Source: Pithys albifrons albifrons (Eukaryota > Chordata > Aves > Passeriformes > Thamnophilidae). Taken from it: 64,000 nt of DNA. This document shows positions 12,640 through 24,590 of this stretch, one piece after another. The stretch's first letter is position 1. The number at the start of each line of letters is the position of its first letter. A model generated the notes under the pieces. That model was not told the DNA's origin, did no database searches, and was given only the letters and a program-made list of their open reading frames with translations. Position numbers and translations under genes: made by a program. The stretch lies in the NCBI RefSeq assembly GCF_047495875.1, contig NC_092458.1:107882227-107946226 (forward strand), read 5' to 3'.

Positions 12640-14829
12640 ATGTAGTATCATTGTGAGAGTAGACTGAAATCTCCAGGAACCTGAACTTTCCCAGTAACAG
12701 CTGTGGTTACTGCTGAATTTTTAATTTCTATTGTTTAATTATTTTTTTTAATTTCTCTGGAGCAGCACCATAATGCAAAGTGTCAAGTTGAAGCTAAATT
12801 CAATTTACAGTAGTTTGCTCTTGCAGTAGTAGTATAATTTCAGATATGAAACATGATCAAATGATTGGTTCAGCATTTTTCTATAAATAAATTTGTAACA
12901 GTTATTTGTAATTATAAACATCTTTGTTTGGGTTTTTTTCTGTGTTGTGTTGCCTCATTTGGTCCACTTTTCATATCTTAAGAAGGATGACTGTAGATTC
13001 TGAGATGTATCTGAGAGGAAGATGGAATGTGGTGAAAAACCCCCCAAAATATTATGAACTTGGTCAATGTTGAGACTGTCCCAGTATTTCACATCTTTAA
13101 AAAGAATAAGCCTGATTTAAAACTTTCAAGGTCTGCAGCTATTTTGACTGATAAATTTGCTGTTATCTCTTATTCATAGCAGGTAGAAGTGTACACCCAG
13201 ATATATTGATTGTGCACGTGTTTTTACCTGTAAAAACCCATGATGTCTGATCATGCCAAAAATATCTTTGTTTTACTCCTCTGTGGCTTTGTCTGCCAGA
13301 GTTCTGCCATTAAGCAGCACTCTGGTGTGACTGTCACTTGTTCAGTCATGTCATGTGTGATCTTTTCTCTCTTTCATACATTTTCCTTTGTGACTTAGAT
13401 GACAGTCACAAGACTTGGAATGAAGTGAATTTTTCAAATTGAGAAGGGATCACTTTCTTACTTGCTTCCAGATGCCTGGGTATTGGCAGGAAAAAATAGG
13501 ATGATATTGTCATTTACTTAATAATCTAGAAAATGTAACTTCCTGCTCTGAAAGCACATACAAAACTGTGTGATTTTTTTTTCTGTAATACTTAGAAATG
13601 AAGAGTCATACTCAGCAAAAATAGGAATTTGAGTTTGAAAACAAGTAGGTGAATGTATGTATCTCATGTTAATAGATTGGACAGTACTCTTTATATGGAA
13701 ATCTGTTTGCTCCATGCTTAACTTTGGCGTTATTTCTAAGCGCTGAAGAGACTTTTGTTTGACCTCTGCTTCTGGCAGTTCCAGAACCAGCACTTTCAGC
13801 CACATGTGGAATAACAGCTGGTGGCTGAAAAACCCACGTGCAGGTGTCAAGAGAGTATTTTGAGAGCTGTGCCATATGGGTCTTTGGGTATTTTCTTTTA
13901 CTGTGTCTTAGCTGTCTTCACTTCTGGTTTTGGTGGATAGTAGAAGAGCCCATGGGATGTTTGCTGGGTCAAACCATTTACGACATTGCCTTGTCATCCT
14001 TGATGCTCCTTGCATTGAATCACCCTTAAGTGAGAGCTATTTAACTCCATATATGCATCATTTGAAAGGAAAAGAACAGTTGGTCTTGAAATTTGGGAAG
14101 GCCACTTGGTATGTTAAATATTACATAAACATGGCCTGCTGTAGATGTTTTGCTCTGAAGATCATTTATAGGTTGGAAATAAAATCACTATTCTCTGATC
14201 TTGAAGCAGTTCAGATAATTGTATTATTTTATCTCCTTATGATTTTATAGTATCTTTGAAGCTTTTCCCAGAGCAGGTGGCAGTGTTTCCTTAGCACCAA
14301 GTGTTTGATCAGAATAAAGGTATACTGGATTGTTAATGAAAAGTAGTGTATCCAAACATTCTTTTAACATAATAAAAAGAAACACTTATTGGTTTGTTCA
14401 TTGATTAGGTTCTAAAAAAAAAAATAAAAATTACCCTCCTTCCAAACCAAATCAAAAACCAAACCACAAAGGTAAAGTAGGACTTTCCGTAGTTTTAATC
14501 GCTTTAGGTTTCCCCGGCTATATTGAGGAATATAGTTGTAATGTAAATAAATTATTTCAAAATGAAAAAGGCTTCTGTGACATAGAATTGTAAGGTGTCC
14601 AAAATTTCAGCGTTATAGTGCAGATGTTCTCTGTAAAGAAAGCACAGTATTGGGAGAGTTGGACCAATTTGAAAACTAAAAGTGATTGAGGACTTTTCTC
14701 CGAGGAGATATCTCTTTTAAAGCACTGGAAAACTGCCTGTGTAATGTGAGTTAATACAAAGTTACGCATTGGTGAGCTATCCAGATCAAGGCCCTCTTGT
14801 AAACTTTATGCTGCACTATAAAAAAAAAA
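12640..14829. other. AT-rich non-coding DNA, nothing recognised
   Basis: A short hairpin GTTTTTAC-CT-GTAAAAAC lies at 13220-13237. Several GGGTTTTTT-type runs and their complements occur. I see no exon, RNA gene or transposon. Confidence 0.65.
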
Positions 14830-15180
14830 TGCCAGAGCTGGCAGTGAGTAGCAGCCTGGGTCATACTTGGCCCCTGCCCTGAACCCCAGTGACAGGAAGG
14901 CAAGAGCCACCTCTCGCAGAGATGAGGACAGAGACAACAGTGCTCTGTAATGACAGAGAGCAGCTGAGCAAGCGGCTCCATGCCCTGCTCCCACCCTGAC
15001 CTGCAGGACACTTCCTCGGGTCAGAGGGAGGTCAGTTCATTTTGCAAACTCAACAGGCCGTTCAATCCACAAGTTGTGCTGTGAGTGCCGAGGGTGCCAA
15101 TTAGCGGCAGTGAGTGCTGGGGTTGGGATGTGGACAGCTGGCTGTTGGGGCTGGACCCATACAGCCCTCCTTCCACATGG
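14830..15180. other. GC-richer block of unknown origin
   Basis: Composition is clearly higher in G and C than the flanks, with about six CpGs scattered over 14910-15110. The overlapping open frames on both strands share no recognisable protein signature. A decayed LTR or other old insertion is possible but I cannot find its ends. Confidence 0.45.
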
Positions 15181-18095
15181 AAACAAGATACTGGAGTACA
15201 GAAACAGGCTTTGTTCTTTCTGGGCAGTTCATTTCTATTTTCTCTATCACCTTTAGGTTTGGGGTTTTTAACATTTCTCTGTTTACATTATATATTTCTG
15301 TTATATATATTTTGATGTTATATTTCTTTCCACACAGCAGCGTTTGTTGTGATATATACTTCATCATACCATTCAAGATGATCTTGGCTAGCCAGGACTT
15401 GCTTATTGTCTTAAGATGCTGTGAAAACAGGCTAGACTAAGGAAGAAGCTGGAAATCCTGTAGGAGCCACAATAAAGCATGAGGTAATACTTGAGTTAAA
15501 AACTTTCAGCATATTTTTCGAAGTATGAGCTGAGCCAATAAGTCAGTTCAAATCCTGTTGACAGACCAAAAGTACCATTAAAATGTCTAAAACTGTCTTC
15601 ACACACAGAAGAGAGGGCAAAGGCTGTAAGTAGAACTAGTCTCTTGTCCTTAGACAAAGTCTGTCTTGGTCACGTTTTAGGTGGCTACTGTGGAGAGGCT
15701 TCTTTTCCTGTCCCACTTCTCTAAATTGGAATTATTTTATCATTTCCTGTGCAAAGAACTGGAAAGTCTGATGTGTAAAAGGTTGCTTGAGTTCTAAGGA
15801 CAAAGATTTTTCCTGAAATCTTTGCATTTCAGTTTTCAAAAGATTTAAAAAAGTCTTTGAAACACTCTGAGGATGTTCCTTTTTCAAAAGGATCCTTGAC
15901 AGAAAAAAAAAAAGAGCAGCATCACAAAACTGTCTGTTTTCTCGAATCAGTAAAGGGAACTGGATCATCAGGCTTGTTTTAGTCTCTGCAGCAAGATAGC
16001 TTAAATAGAAACCTTGAAAATAATTCTTTTTGGAACTTGGCAACCACACACACACAAAAAGCATAATAAGTAAAAGTACATATTACCTCATCTATAGGAA
16101 ACCCTATAAAGTGTGGCAGCTCCTTTAGGTTGTTCTGATGCCAAAGAACACATTTCAAACTTCATCTTGTGTATAAGTAAGATTTGCAGAGAGTTTACTG
16201 GTATTCAGTCAAATACCATTTGTCTGACTGAATTCATCTCAGCCCTATTGAAATTTATTGCTTTGAGGCTGCCTATATGGTAATTTTCACTGCTTCAGTT
16301 TTGTACAGTCTGTCTGTAGGTGGAAAAAAAATATGGTCGAAAAGCAGTTACAATTGCACTCACTAACTTTTGTAATGCTTACAGCAACTCTGTCATGGAA
16401 ACAAATGTTGCATCAATAAGAGTGCAGCAAACAGATGGTGGTTTCATGTCTGCTTCAGTCTTCCACAGTACCTGTGTTCAGGCCTCAGAGGGAAGATCCT
16501 GTGTAGGATGTACTGTCATCCAGAAAGCATTCCTTGTGTATGTGATATATATATCTCCATCTCTAGACAGGGGCACTAAGAAATTACAGTTTACATCCAT
16601 AACCCCAACAAAAAGAGGCTTACAAACCTGGATGCTTCAGATGCTCACTCATCACCTCACTTCTCTCTCATACTCACTTCTCCATACTGGTGGTAATTTG
16701 TAGTAATTTATCTGAGTCCTACATGGGTTTATGATTGGACCTTGAAAGATATTGGCAGCTCTTTCATTATGGGAAGTGTCACACTAAGGAAAATGACCCT
16801 GTCATCTGGGGTCTCGAAGGAAATAATGGCCAAAAACTTCTGCATAGAATCAGTTTTTAGCTGGTGTTCACATGCCGCTCTTAAGGAATCCAAGAAAGTT
16901 AACTGTGGTGTCAGTTGGTGTATATTAGCTAAGAAGTCTGCAGGCCCATTCCAAAGGGAGAAGTTAGATGTCAGTAAATTAAGAATGCTGAAAATGACTG
17001 CATGAGGATAGTGCTTCTATTTTTCCATTTACTTCTTCATCCAAGACAGGAACTGCAGCAAAGAAAGGACATAAAAAATGCTTCCAGCAGGAGAATATTT
17101 GAAAGTATGGCCTTTGAGTAGTTGTATTATAATGCATTTGTTTTTCTGCTTTATTTAGTTAATGGCTGAAGTAATTTAATTTTCTTTTTGATTAAGGAGT
17201 TACTGTAGGAAAAAGTATTTTACTTCTTCTTGGTGTTGGTTTAGTAGTGTCAAACTGCCTACAGGAGTTATTTTCTGGCTTCATTCAGTCTTTACCATTC
17301 TTCTTGGTACAGCGTGGTGATTAATACCACATATCACAGAGAATGTTTTGTCCTGTAGAAAACTGCTTATGAGAGTGACTGAAAATACAAATTTCATATA
17401 GTTGACCTAGCAAGGGTTATTAACAGTTCATCTAACATGGTTAGTTAAAAGATTAATACCTCTCTGTTTAGTGATGAAATCCATCTGTCTTTGTACTAGC
17501 AGGAAATAAAATTATCTGGAAAAATAAAAATGCAAATGCATGCTAAATCTTTCTCCAATAAGAGTCATGAAAGCTGAAACAAATTAGTAAATCTGAAGGG
17601 GTACAACATTTAAGTCTGGCTTAAGAGTAACAGGCACACAATGCCTTTTTAGTAGTTAATTATCTTTGTCCTGCAGCTAGTTGAGAAAGGAGCATATCAG
17701 CAGCAAGGGGATATTTTGATGATTCAAAATAAGATCTTTAGTACAGCTGATGGCATATGAAAGTCTACCAATGTAGGTGTTGTCATCCAACATATACAAA
17801 GCTGGAATTGTCAAGGTCTGCTTTTCAGCCCAAGGTACCTTCTGCAGGCAGCAGTTTCAACATCATTAGCTGACAATATGGGATTGTGGACTGGGCATCT
17901 GTAAGAATGCACACATGGAAAAATAAGACTATTCAAATATTCTCATCCATGGTAGCTGGAAGGAGTTTGTATTTGCTTGGGAAGGAAACAAGGTGGGCAG
18001 AACAAGCTGTGGGGTGTGTGTGTTAGTACATCCATCTGCAACAAAATCCCATTGTGGAAAGGACAAGTTCAGTGTGCATGGAAGAAGTGAACAGC
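15181..18095. other. AT-rich non-coding DNA, nothing recognised
   Basis: A 12-base A run at 15901 and a short CA run at 16046-16056 are present. The 127-codon plus-strand frame at 16320-16703 begins beside an A-run and has no recognisable domain. Confidence 0.65.
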
Positions 18096-18124
18096 AATAA
18101 TAATAATAATAATAATGATAATAA
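18096..18124. repeat. (AAT)n microsatellite
   Basis: About nine AAT units with one G interruption near the end. Confidence 0.95.
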
Positions 18125-20900
18125 AGAAGGAGTTTCTTTGTAAGTGGGGTGGTCCCTTAAGCTCATGCATTAGTACTTGTGCTCCAGCAGACTAGTAATT
18201 TATTGATGCAGATGGCTATGTAAAGTGCATGCAATTTGTGAGGGGGCTTGACCCTTGACTGATGGGCCATATGTTCCAAAGCCCCAGAGGCATTATTTGA
18301 CTGAGTTCTCTTCCTCTCTCTGTCTTTGCACCTATGGGCCTTGTTCAATCACCACATATTGAACTACAGACTTACTAACTCCCCCAATAAATCTCCAACT
18401 AATGGCTCACAAAGGCTATAACTTAACCCTTTACATGCAAAGGAGCATATAATTCTGTACTGAATTTTTCACACACTTTGAAATAAATATTACATGGCCT
18501 AACTAGTTATCAAGGACCAAGATGTCATAAAAAGGACCACCTGCAGGTTTGTCATTGTCGGCATAAACCAAATTCACTTGGAGCATTCTCAAACTTTAAT
18601 GTGTGTGTGATGTTATTGAGAGCTGTGCCCTAAATGCACACTTGGGTTGTACATTACTGTCGAGTTGCATTTCTCAAATACCACTAGTGAAACACAGTAG
18701 AGTACCTAATGTTTCTAATTTACTGTCTTCTCTTGTCTGCTACTCTTTTTATATTCTAATAGGGTTAACTGCAAGTTCTTCATGACCCAGGCATATGTCT
18801 TCAGTTGCACAGAGATTTGACAGACTTATCCCTGTAGACAATCTTTCCATAATCCAATAAATGGATCCACATTTTTGTCTCATAGAAACTCCTGTATATA
18901 TTCATTAATGCATTCATGTGTACTAAAATTACAGCTGCAGTTTATTTCATACACTGTCCTTAAACTGTGTGATGCTGCAAGTTGCTCCTCCTCTGTGCTG
19001 GCCATGGGGGTTCTGCACTGTTGGCTTCTGTATAGCAAAGCAGCCCTGTAAGACAGTTGTTTATTGCCATTAATTTTATATAAGAAGCTGAACAAGCTAC
19101 ACAAAGCAAGAAACAGTGGTAAAATCTGTATAAGATTAGTGCTGATACAGCTCTTTTAAATATTGAGAAGTAACTTCATGCACCTGGCTAATGTATTTAC
19201 AGGGATTCATCTTTAAACTGCTAACTTGAAATTGGACAGGCTGGAATTTTTCAGTAAATTCATAAAGTGGAGGAAGAAAACTGTTCAAGGTAGATAACGA
19301 CTATTCATCCTTCTCCAAAAAGTAGTGCAAGGTGATGGTTTAGCAATGAGGAAGTTTTAGCATTGGCTTCAAGGTCCTGACTTCACTAGAGTGAGATGAG
19401 GCATTTGGCAATTTTTTATTTTTTTTACAGTTGTAGAGCTTGGTATAGTAGTTTCATATAAGAAGCTTTTTGTGATTCTCCCAAGTTCATTCTGGCAAAA
19501 CTTACTGATAATGGGGCTATGCGTGAATAAGAACTGTGACAATGCTTAGTTAAGTTATATACACTTTTATACTTAGGAAAGGTATGGAAACTGTAATTAA
19601 TTTAGGTAGTCATTGTTCTGTAGTTTGAAGTCTGTGAACATGTGATGCTTTTGTGCAGGATTCTTTGCAGGTAGAATATGAAAAAAATCACAGCAATTTT
19701 GGAGTTCATCAGTAAATCTGAACTAATTATTTTGGTGTGAAAAAGTGAACTTCTTGTGAATGAACAAATTCATAACTTCCTCTGCTAAAACTGCTTCCTT
19801 AGCAGTTTGTGATCCAGTCAGAAAGTGAGGTTATTTCAGCACAAATCATGTGCGATCATCACGCACATTGTTGGTTTCAGTCATGTGTGTTAAGGCCTGT
19901 AGGCTGGCTGGTTTTATTCATATGGATCCTATTTCTGTACTGTAGGCTCTGCACCATTATTTTATTACAAGTCTTCAGGCTTGAAGTATTCCATCTAACC
20001 AGAAGCCACTGAGAAGCATTCCCCCCGAGGTTATTATTTCACAATTAAAGTGATGATATTGAAAACATTGATGACAGTGAGATTTACAAGGGCAGAGGTC
20101 TTTACCATTGCCTAGAATGCCACCAGCAGTTTTAAAATGTCCTGCATGCATTAGCCCCCATGGAAGAGTGTATATGTGTTTCAGTATATGTTCTGAATGA
20201 GCTGGGCTAGTTTATTATTTAATGTGCATTTTATGTAGCTTGGGTCAGAATTTCATCTGCATTTCAGGTCTGTTATCCCAGGTGTGATTGTATCCTGCAC
20301 CCAGCTGTGTTTCTGTAGTGACCAGTTTGAGGGGGCTTTGTTTCCTTGGCGTGCCCACTCACACCACTCAGAAGTCCCATTCAAAAGACAGAAGCAGAGG
20401 AGAACAATATAAAGAACTTATTTGCGGATTTCCAAGTAAAACAGACTGGACAAAACTGTGGGAAATTGTTCTGGTATCATGCAGATAGGTTGTCTGTCAC
20501 ATTGCAGTAGTATTTCTGAAAAATGTGAGTGTCAACATGAGTCTGGAACTGGCTGATGTGAAATATTAGAAGGTAAAGAAAGACATTTGTTTGCACTGAT
20601 CATAAAAGAAGCTGTAGAGAGCTGCCTGGAAGGAATCGTGTTAGTGAGCAGGCACACTGCTGAAAGTCATTACCCTCGTGAGTTCCAGGTGTCAGTTTGT
20701 ATATTATCACTGCCATGCTACATGCAGTGAAATGCACTGTGCTTGATGAGTTTGGTGTTTTGAGAGGCAATAACAGACTATCTTTCCTGTCAACCACAGT
20801 TCTATCAGCTGCTCATTTTTCTGAGCCTTGGGTTGGGCATTAGAGATACTAGTTGAAAATTAATTATTAGAATTTTTACTTTTAGTGGTTTTATATTTAG
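18125..20900. other. AT-rich non-coding DNA, nothing recognised
   Basis: No exon, RNA gene or transposon identified. An acceptor-like TTTGCAG followed by GTAGAA at about 19670 is a weaker version of the junctions listed separately. Confidence 0.7.
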
Positions 20901-20904
20901 TAGA

Positions 20905-20945
20905 TGTGTTTATTTGCATGCTCTCTTTTCCAGGTGAATGAAAAT
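20905..20945 (+). promoter_or_regulatory. Candidate recursive splice site, weaker donor
   Basis: The stretch TGCTCTCTTTTCCAG is followed directly by GTGAAT, with the junction at 20933/20934. An octamer-like ATTTGCAT at 20912-20919 overlaps the tract. The donor half is weaker than at 1972. Confidence 0.2.
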
Positions 20946-23900
20946 TAGGAGAGCAAAAAAGATTAAGTGAATTCCAGTTCAAGGTGGTGCAGTTTTCAGC
21001 AGCTATTGCCCACCTTTTCAGGTTGGGTGTCATATGCTGAATTTGAATTGATACACAGCAGTGGTTTGGAGCACAGTGTTGGATTGTGCCACTTGTACTG
21101 ATCTGAGGAGGATAAAAAAGTAAAATTGAAGTTTGCGCCAAAGTGGGCACTGGAAAGTCTGAAATTGCTTCCTACTTGTGCCAGAGTATAGTGTATAATC
21201 CTAGACAATATAGTACTCTTGGGAATGCCTCAGGTTTTAGTGTGAAATAGTGTTACTGTCCTGACTGGTGAGTTCTATTACCTACCTCTCACTTCCTAAC
21301 CAGACCTATTATTGAGCAAAAATTCCCCATGTAATTTCAACATAATAAAGTGAAGGTCTAGAAATTAAGCTTATTGCTAGAAATATTTTGAAACAGTCTG
21401 ATAGAAGTCAAAGTTTGTTGTTACCTGATAGTACCTGATAAAATAAAGCTTCACTTAGAGGTTTTATTTTTGTGTGTTGTTGGGGTTTTTTAATTATTTT
21501 TTTTATTATTTTGTTTGCTATCTCTTTTCTTGTCTTTGAAAAAGGTAAAGGAAAAAAGGTAAAACTACTCTGTCCTGCAGCTTGAATCACTTATACAGTC
21601 AGATGAGCTGAGTAATTGGGAAAAAATATCCTCTAGTCAAATAAGGGAATTGTCAGTTATGCCATTTGACATTTAGAGTAATTTCAGTGATGCCATCATC
21701 AGTGTCTAAATCATATTGTCCAAAGCCCAGTGTAGCTATCATCAAATTTTATGAGTTTTAAAGGAAGGGACTGTGTGAACAGATTTTGGAGCTTTAAAGA
21801 CCAATCATAAAATGAAAACCAGACCCTTTAGTTTTAAGGGACTTTTTCAGTCAGAATAGAAAATTATTGTATACAACTGTTTTCTAGAAAAAGTAGTAAA
21901 CCAAGAATAGTAGTCTTGTAGAACAATGATTTTTTTTGTTGTTATTCATCTCCCATTATAGTTTATTCATGGTAAGCTTTTATCCTGAAAAAAAACAGTA
22001 ATTGAATTGGTGTTGAAGAGAAAGTTGAGACACATAAATAAAAAAAGGACATCTTATGTCTCTATATGTTTCAGATGCATTTTCATTGTCACCAAAGGCT
22101 CTAAAGACACTTATAGTAAATTTCAGCTACTTCCTTCAAGATTAATTTATTATCCCATAAGCTTTGTTTATGATACAGGCAGAATAGCTAAGTAATACCA
22201 AATAAATCAGAGTATTTTACAATGTGAAGCACTTTATTGTATTGTATTTTCTCCCTCTCCATGAAAATTTAGACACACAATTTACTGCACTTGAGATGCA
22301 CATAATGAAAATAAGACTTTTGTATTGTTAATGAAAGCTAAGAAAACCAAGTGTTTACTTCCTTTATTGAGAGATGATAAGGATTGTCTGGGGTTATTCT
22401 GACTGCAGTAATGATACCCCATGATTTCTTCCTGAAAAGGGCATCTTTGCATGTATAGACGAATTACCAGTGTCATCACCTGTGTGGTGTTTGCTGAGTC
22501 ATGAGCTATTAAGTGCACTTAATGGGGTGGCTGTCAGGGAGACAGTAATGTGACCACTGCCAGGGCACTAACTGTGGGATTGGTATGGTTAATCCTTTTG
22601 TACATACACTCTATTTTAATGCAGTACACACAGCCTGATGCTGTTTTCCATTTATTTCAAGAAGCATATGACTGAGACCTATCATCATCTCTTTCTCTGA
22701 TTTCAGAGTTCCCTTTTTGCTAATTAGTGCAGAGATTTTAATCTGCAGTTTTATTTACAACACCCAGAGCAGTCTCATTGGAATAAAGGGAGCTCAGGGG
22801 GACTGAGCAGGTTCTGGCAAACTTATTATTTGTTGCTGCAAAAACTTTAGCCTGAGCTGTAGCTCTCTCTTTGGTTAAAGTACTAAAAGCACATAACCAC
22901 CTAGTGCTGTACTCATCAATGCTTGTGACAGTATAAATATGGAGAAGTTTGTTTTCCTTCATTATGAAGTCACCTCCCAGTGTATTTTTTTTCTGGTGAA
23001 ATACAAAAGAAGGGTCCTCTGTGTATGTGTTTGTGTGCCAGTTTCAAAATAGAGCCTTATCCCCGGGTAGAAATTAATGTGTCAGGCATTACCCAGAAGA
23101 GTATTTATAAAGAAGCAGCTGAAGAATTAAGGGAACAGCAGAGTTGTGTAAAGCAAACAAAGGAACACTGTGATTAAATCACTGCTTGATGGGCTATTCT
23201 TAGACAGTTTATTCTCCACAGAAATCCACCCATTATCTTCGTATTTTTTGTTGGTCTGGTTTTAGTGCTCCTGTGAAAAGCTGATGACTTTAATAAATAG
23301 TGGAAACAAACACAATAGGAAGGCAGAATAGAGAATTCATTATCTATATGTCAAAAGCTATTTCATGGATGTGGGTGGTTTCTATATCAAGCATGGAAGC
23401 TCAGGAATATATGATAATGTCACAGCAAAAATGTGGTTTTCCCCATTAGTTTCCCAGTACAGTTTCTCATTGTTTTTTCATAGAATGAATATATTCATGC
23501 AATCTTCTACACAGTTTTGAGGAGGGGGACCTGTTTTGCCTTCTGAATGCCTTTATTAGGTAATGTAAGGCAATGCCACAGTATTATTTTCTATGAACTT
23601 TCTTAGTCTATAGTTCTTGGCTTTAGTTCTTTATTTTTTTTTCTCTGTTTAATGAACTCATGCATTTCCCTGCAGATAGCTTAAGGGAGCATTTAATTTT
23701 GAGCATTTATTTAGTTAATAATAGCACTAATATAGGAGAAGGAGTAGGTGAGTATGATTTCACTCTGAGTGAAATGTTTCAGTTCTGCAAACTCTTCTGC
23801 ATTATCACGTTATGCTATCAACAAAATACTCTTAGATACCTTCTGAGGATGGGGGAAGGAAAAGCAACTGTTGATCAGAATTTGGGGTTTTACTCCTCTA

Positions 23901-24551
23901 GAATGTGACTAATTTTTCTACACAGGATTAAAGATGCATTGTCTTTCCTAATACATAGAAAAGATGAAAGGATAAGTAGGAAAACTGCTTAATGTTTCTG
24001 TTTGGTTGGTATCCATATGATCTATGGTTTGGGAGAAGACATGAAGGTTTCAGTTGTGGTTCTGCAATTATTTTTATTTTGCTGTCTTTTCAAGACCTCA
24101 AAAGAATGACCTGTAAAGTGATTTGAAAGTCATAGCTAGAGGCAACATGCAGCCTCACAATAAAGTGAAACAGAACATTCCCTTGCTGGTGATGTTGTTT
24201 GCCTTATGACTTGGCAGATAAAAGATGGGACCACTCTGGATATTGTGCTTGAAGTGACCTTGAGGAAGTTACCAAAGTTATGCTCTAAGGTGCCAAAATG
24301 ATACTGAGTTTGTGTGTGTTCTCTGTCTTGGAATGAACAATAGGGTGCATTTCCAGGTTCTACAAAGAAATTCACCTGCCAGTTTTTCAAGTGGGGGAAA
24401 AAGCCTTCTAAAAGAATTAAGAATAGAGAATCTCACCGCTCTGCCTTTTTGCATTGATACTAATGCAGTACAAATTATTTTGCTAACCAACAGGATTACT
24501 AGTGAAAGCCAAATTTGCCTGTCCTCAATAGGAAAAGGATCAAGCCAAAGC
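20946..24551. other. AT-rich non-coding DNA, nothing recognised
   Basis: Only short T runs (for example around 21482-21510) and scattered chance open frames were seen. Confidence 0.7.
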
Positions 24552-24590
24552 AAAAAAAAAAAAAAAACAACAAAAAAAAAAACAACAAAA
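24552..24590 (+). repeat. A-rich tract interrupted by single C residues
   Basis: Runs of A of 16 and 11 bases are separated by CAAC units. The tract creates lysine-rich codons in an otherwise chance 141-codon plus-strand frame (24312-24737) and phenylalanine-rich codons in the opposing 131-codon frame. A retrotransposition poly(A) tail is possible, but no parent transcript is recognised upstream. Confidence 0.85.

Noticed and set aside
13220..13237. GTTTTTAC-CT-GTAAAAAC inverted repeat
   Set aside because: An 8-bp AT-rich stem is expected by chance several times in this window.
16320..16703. 127-codon plus-strand frame as a gene
   Set aside because: No family resemblance, no start or splice context beyond an ATG, and no neighbouring exon.
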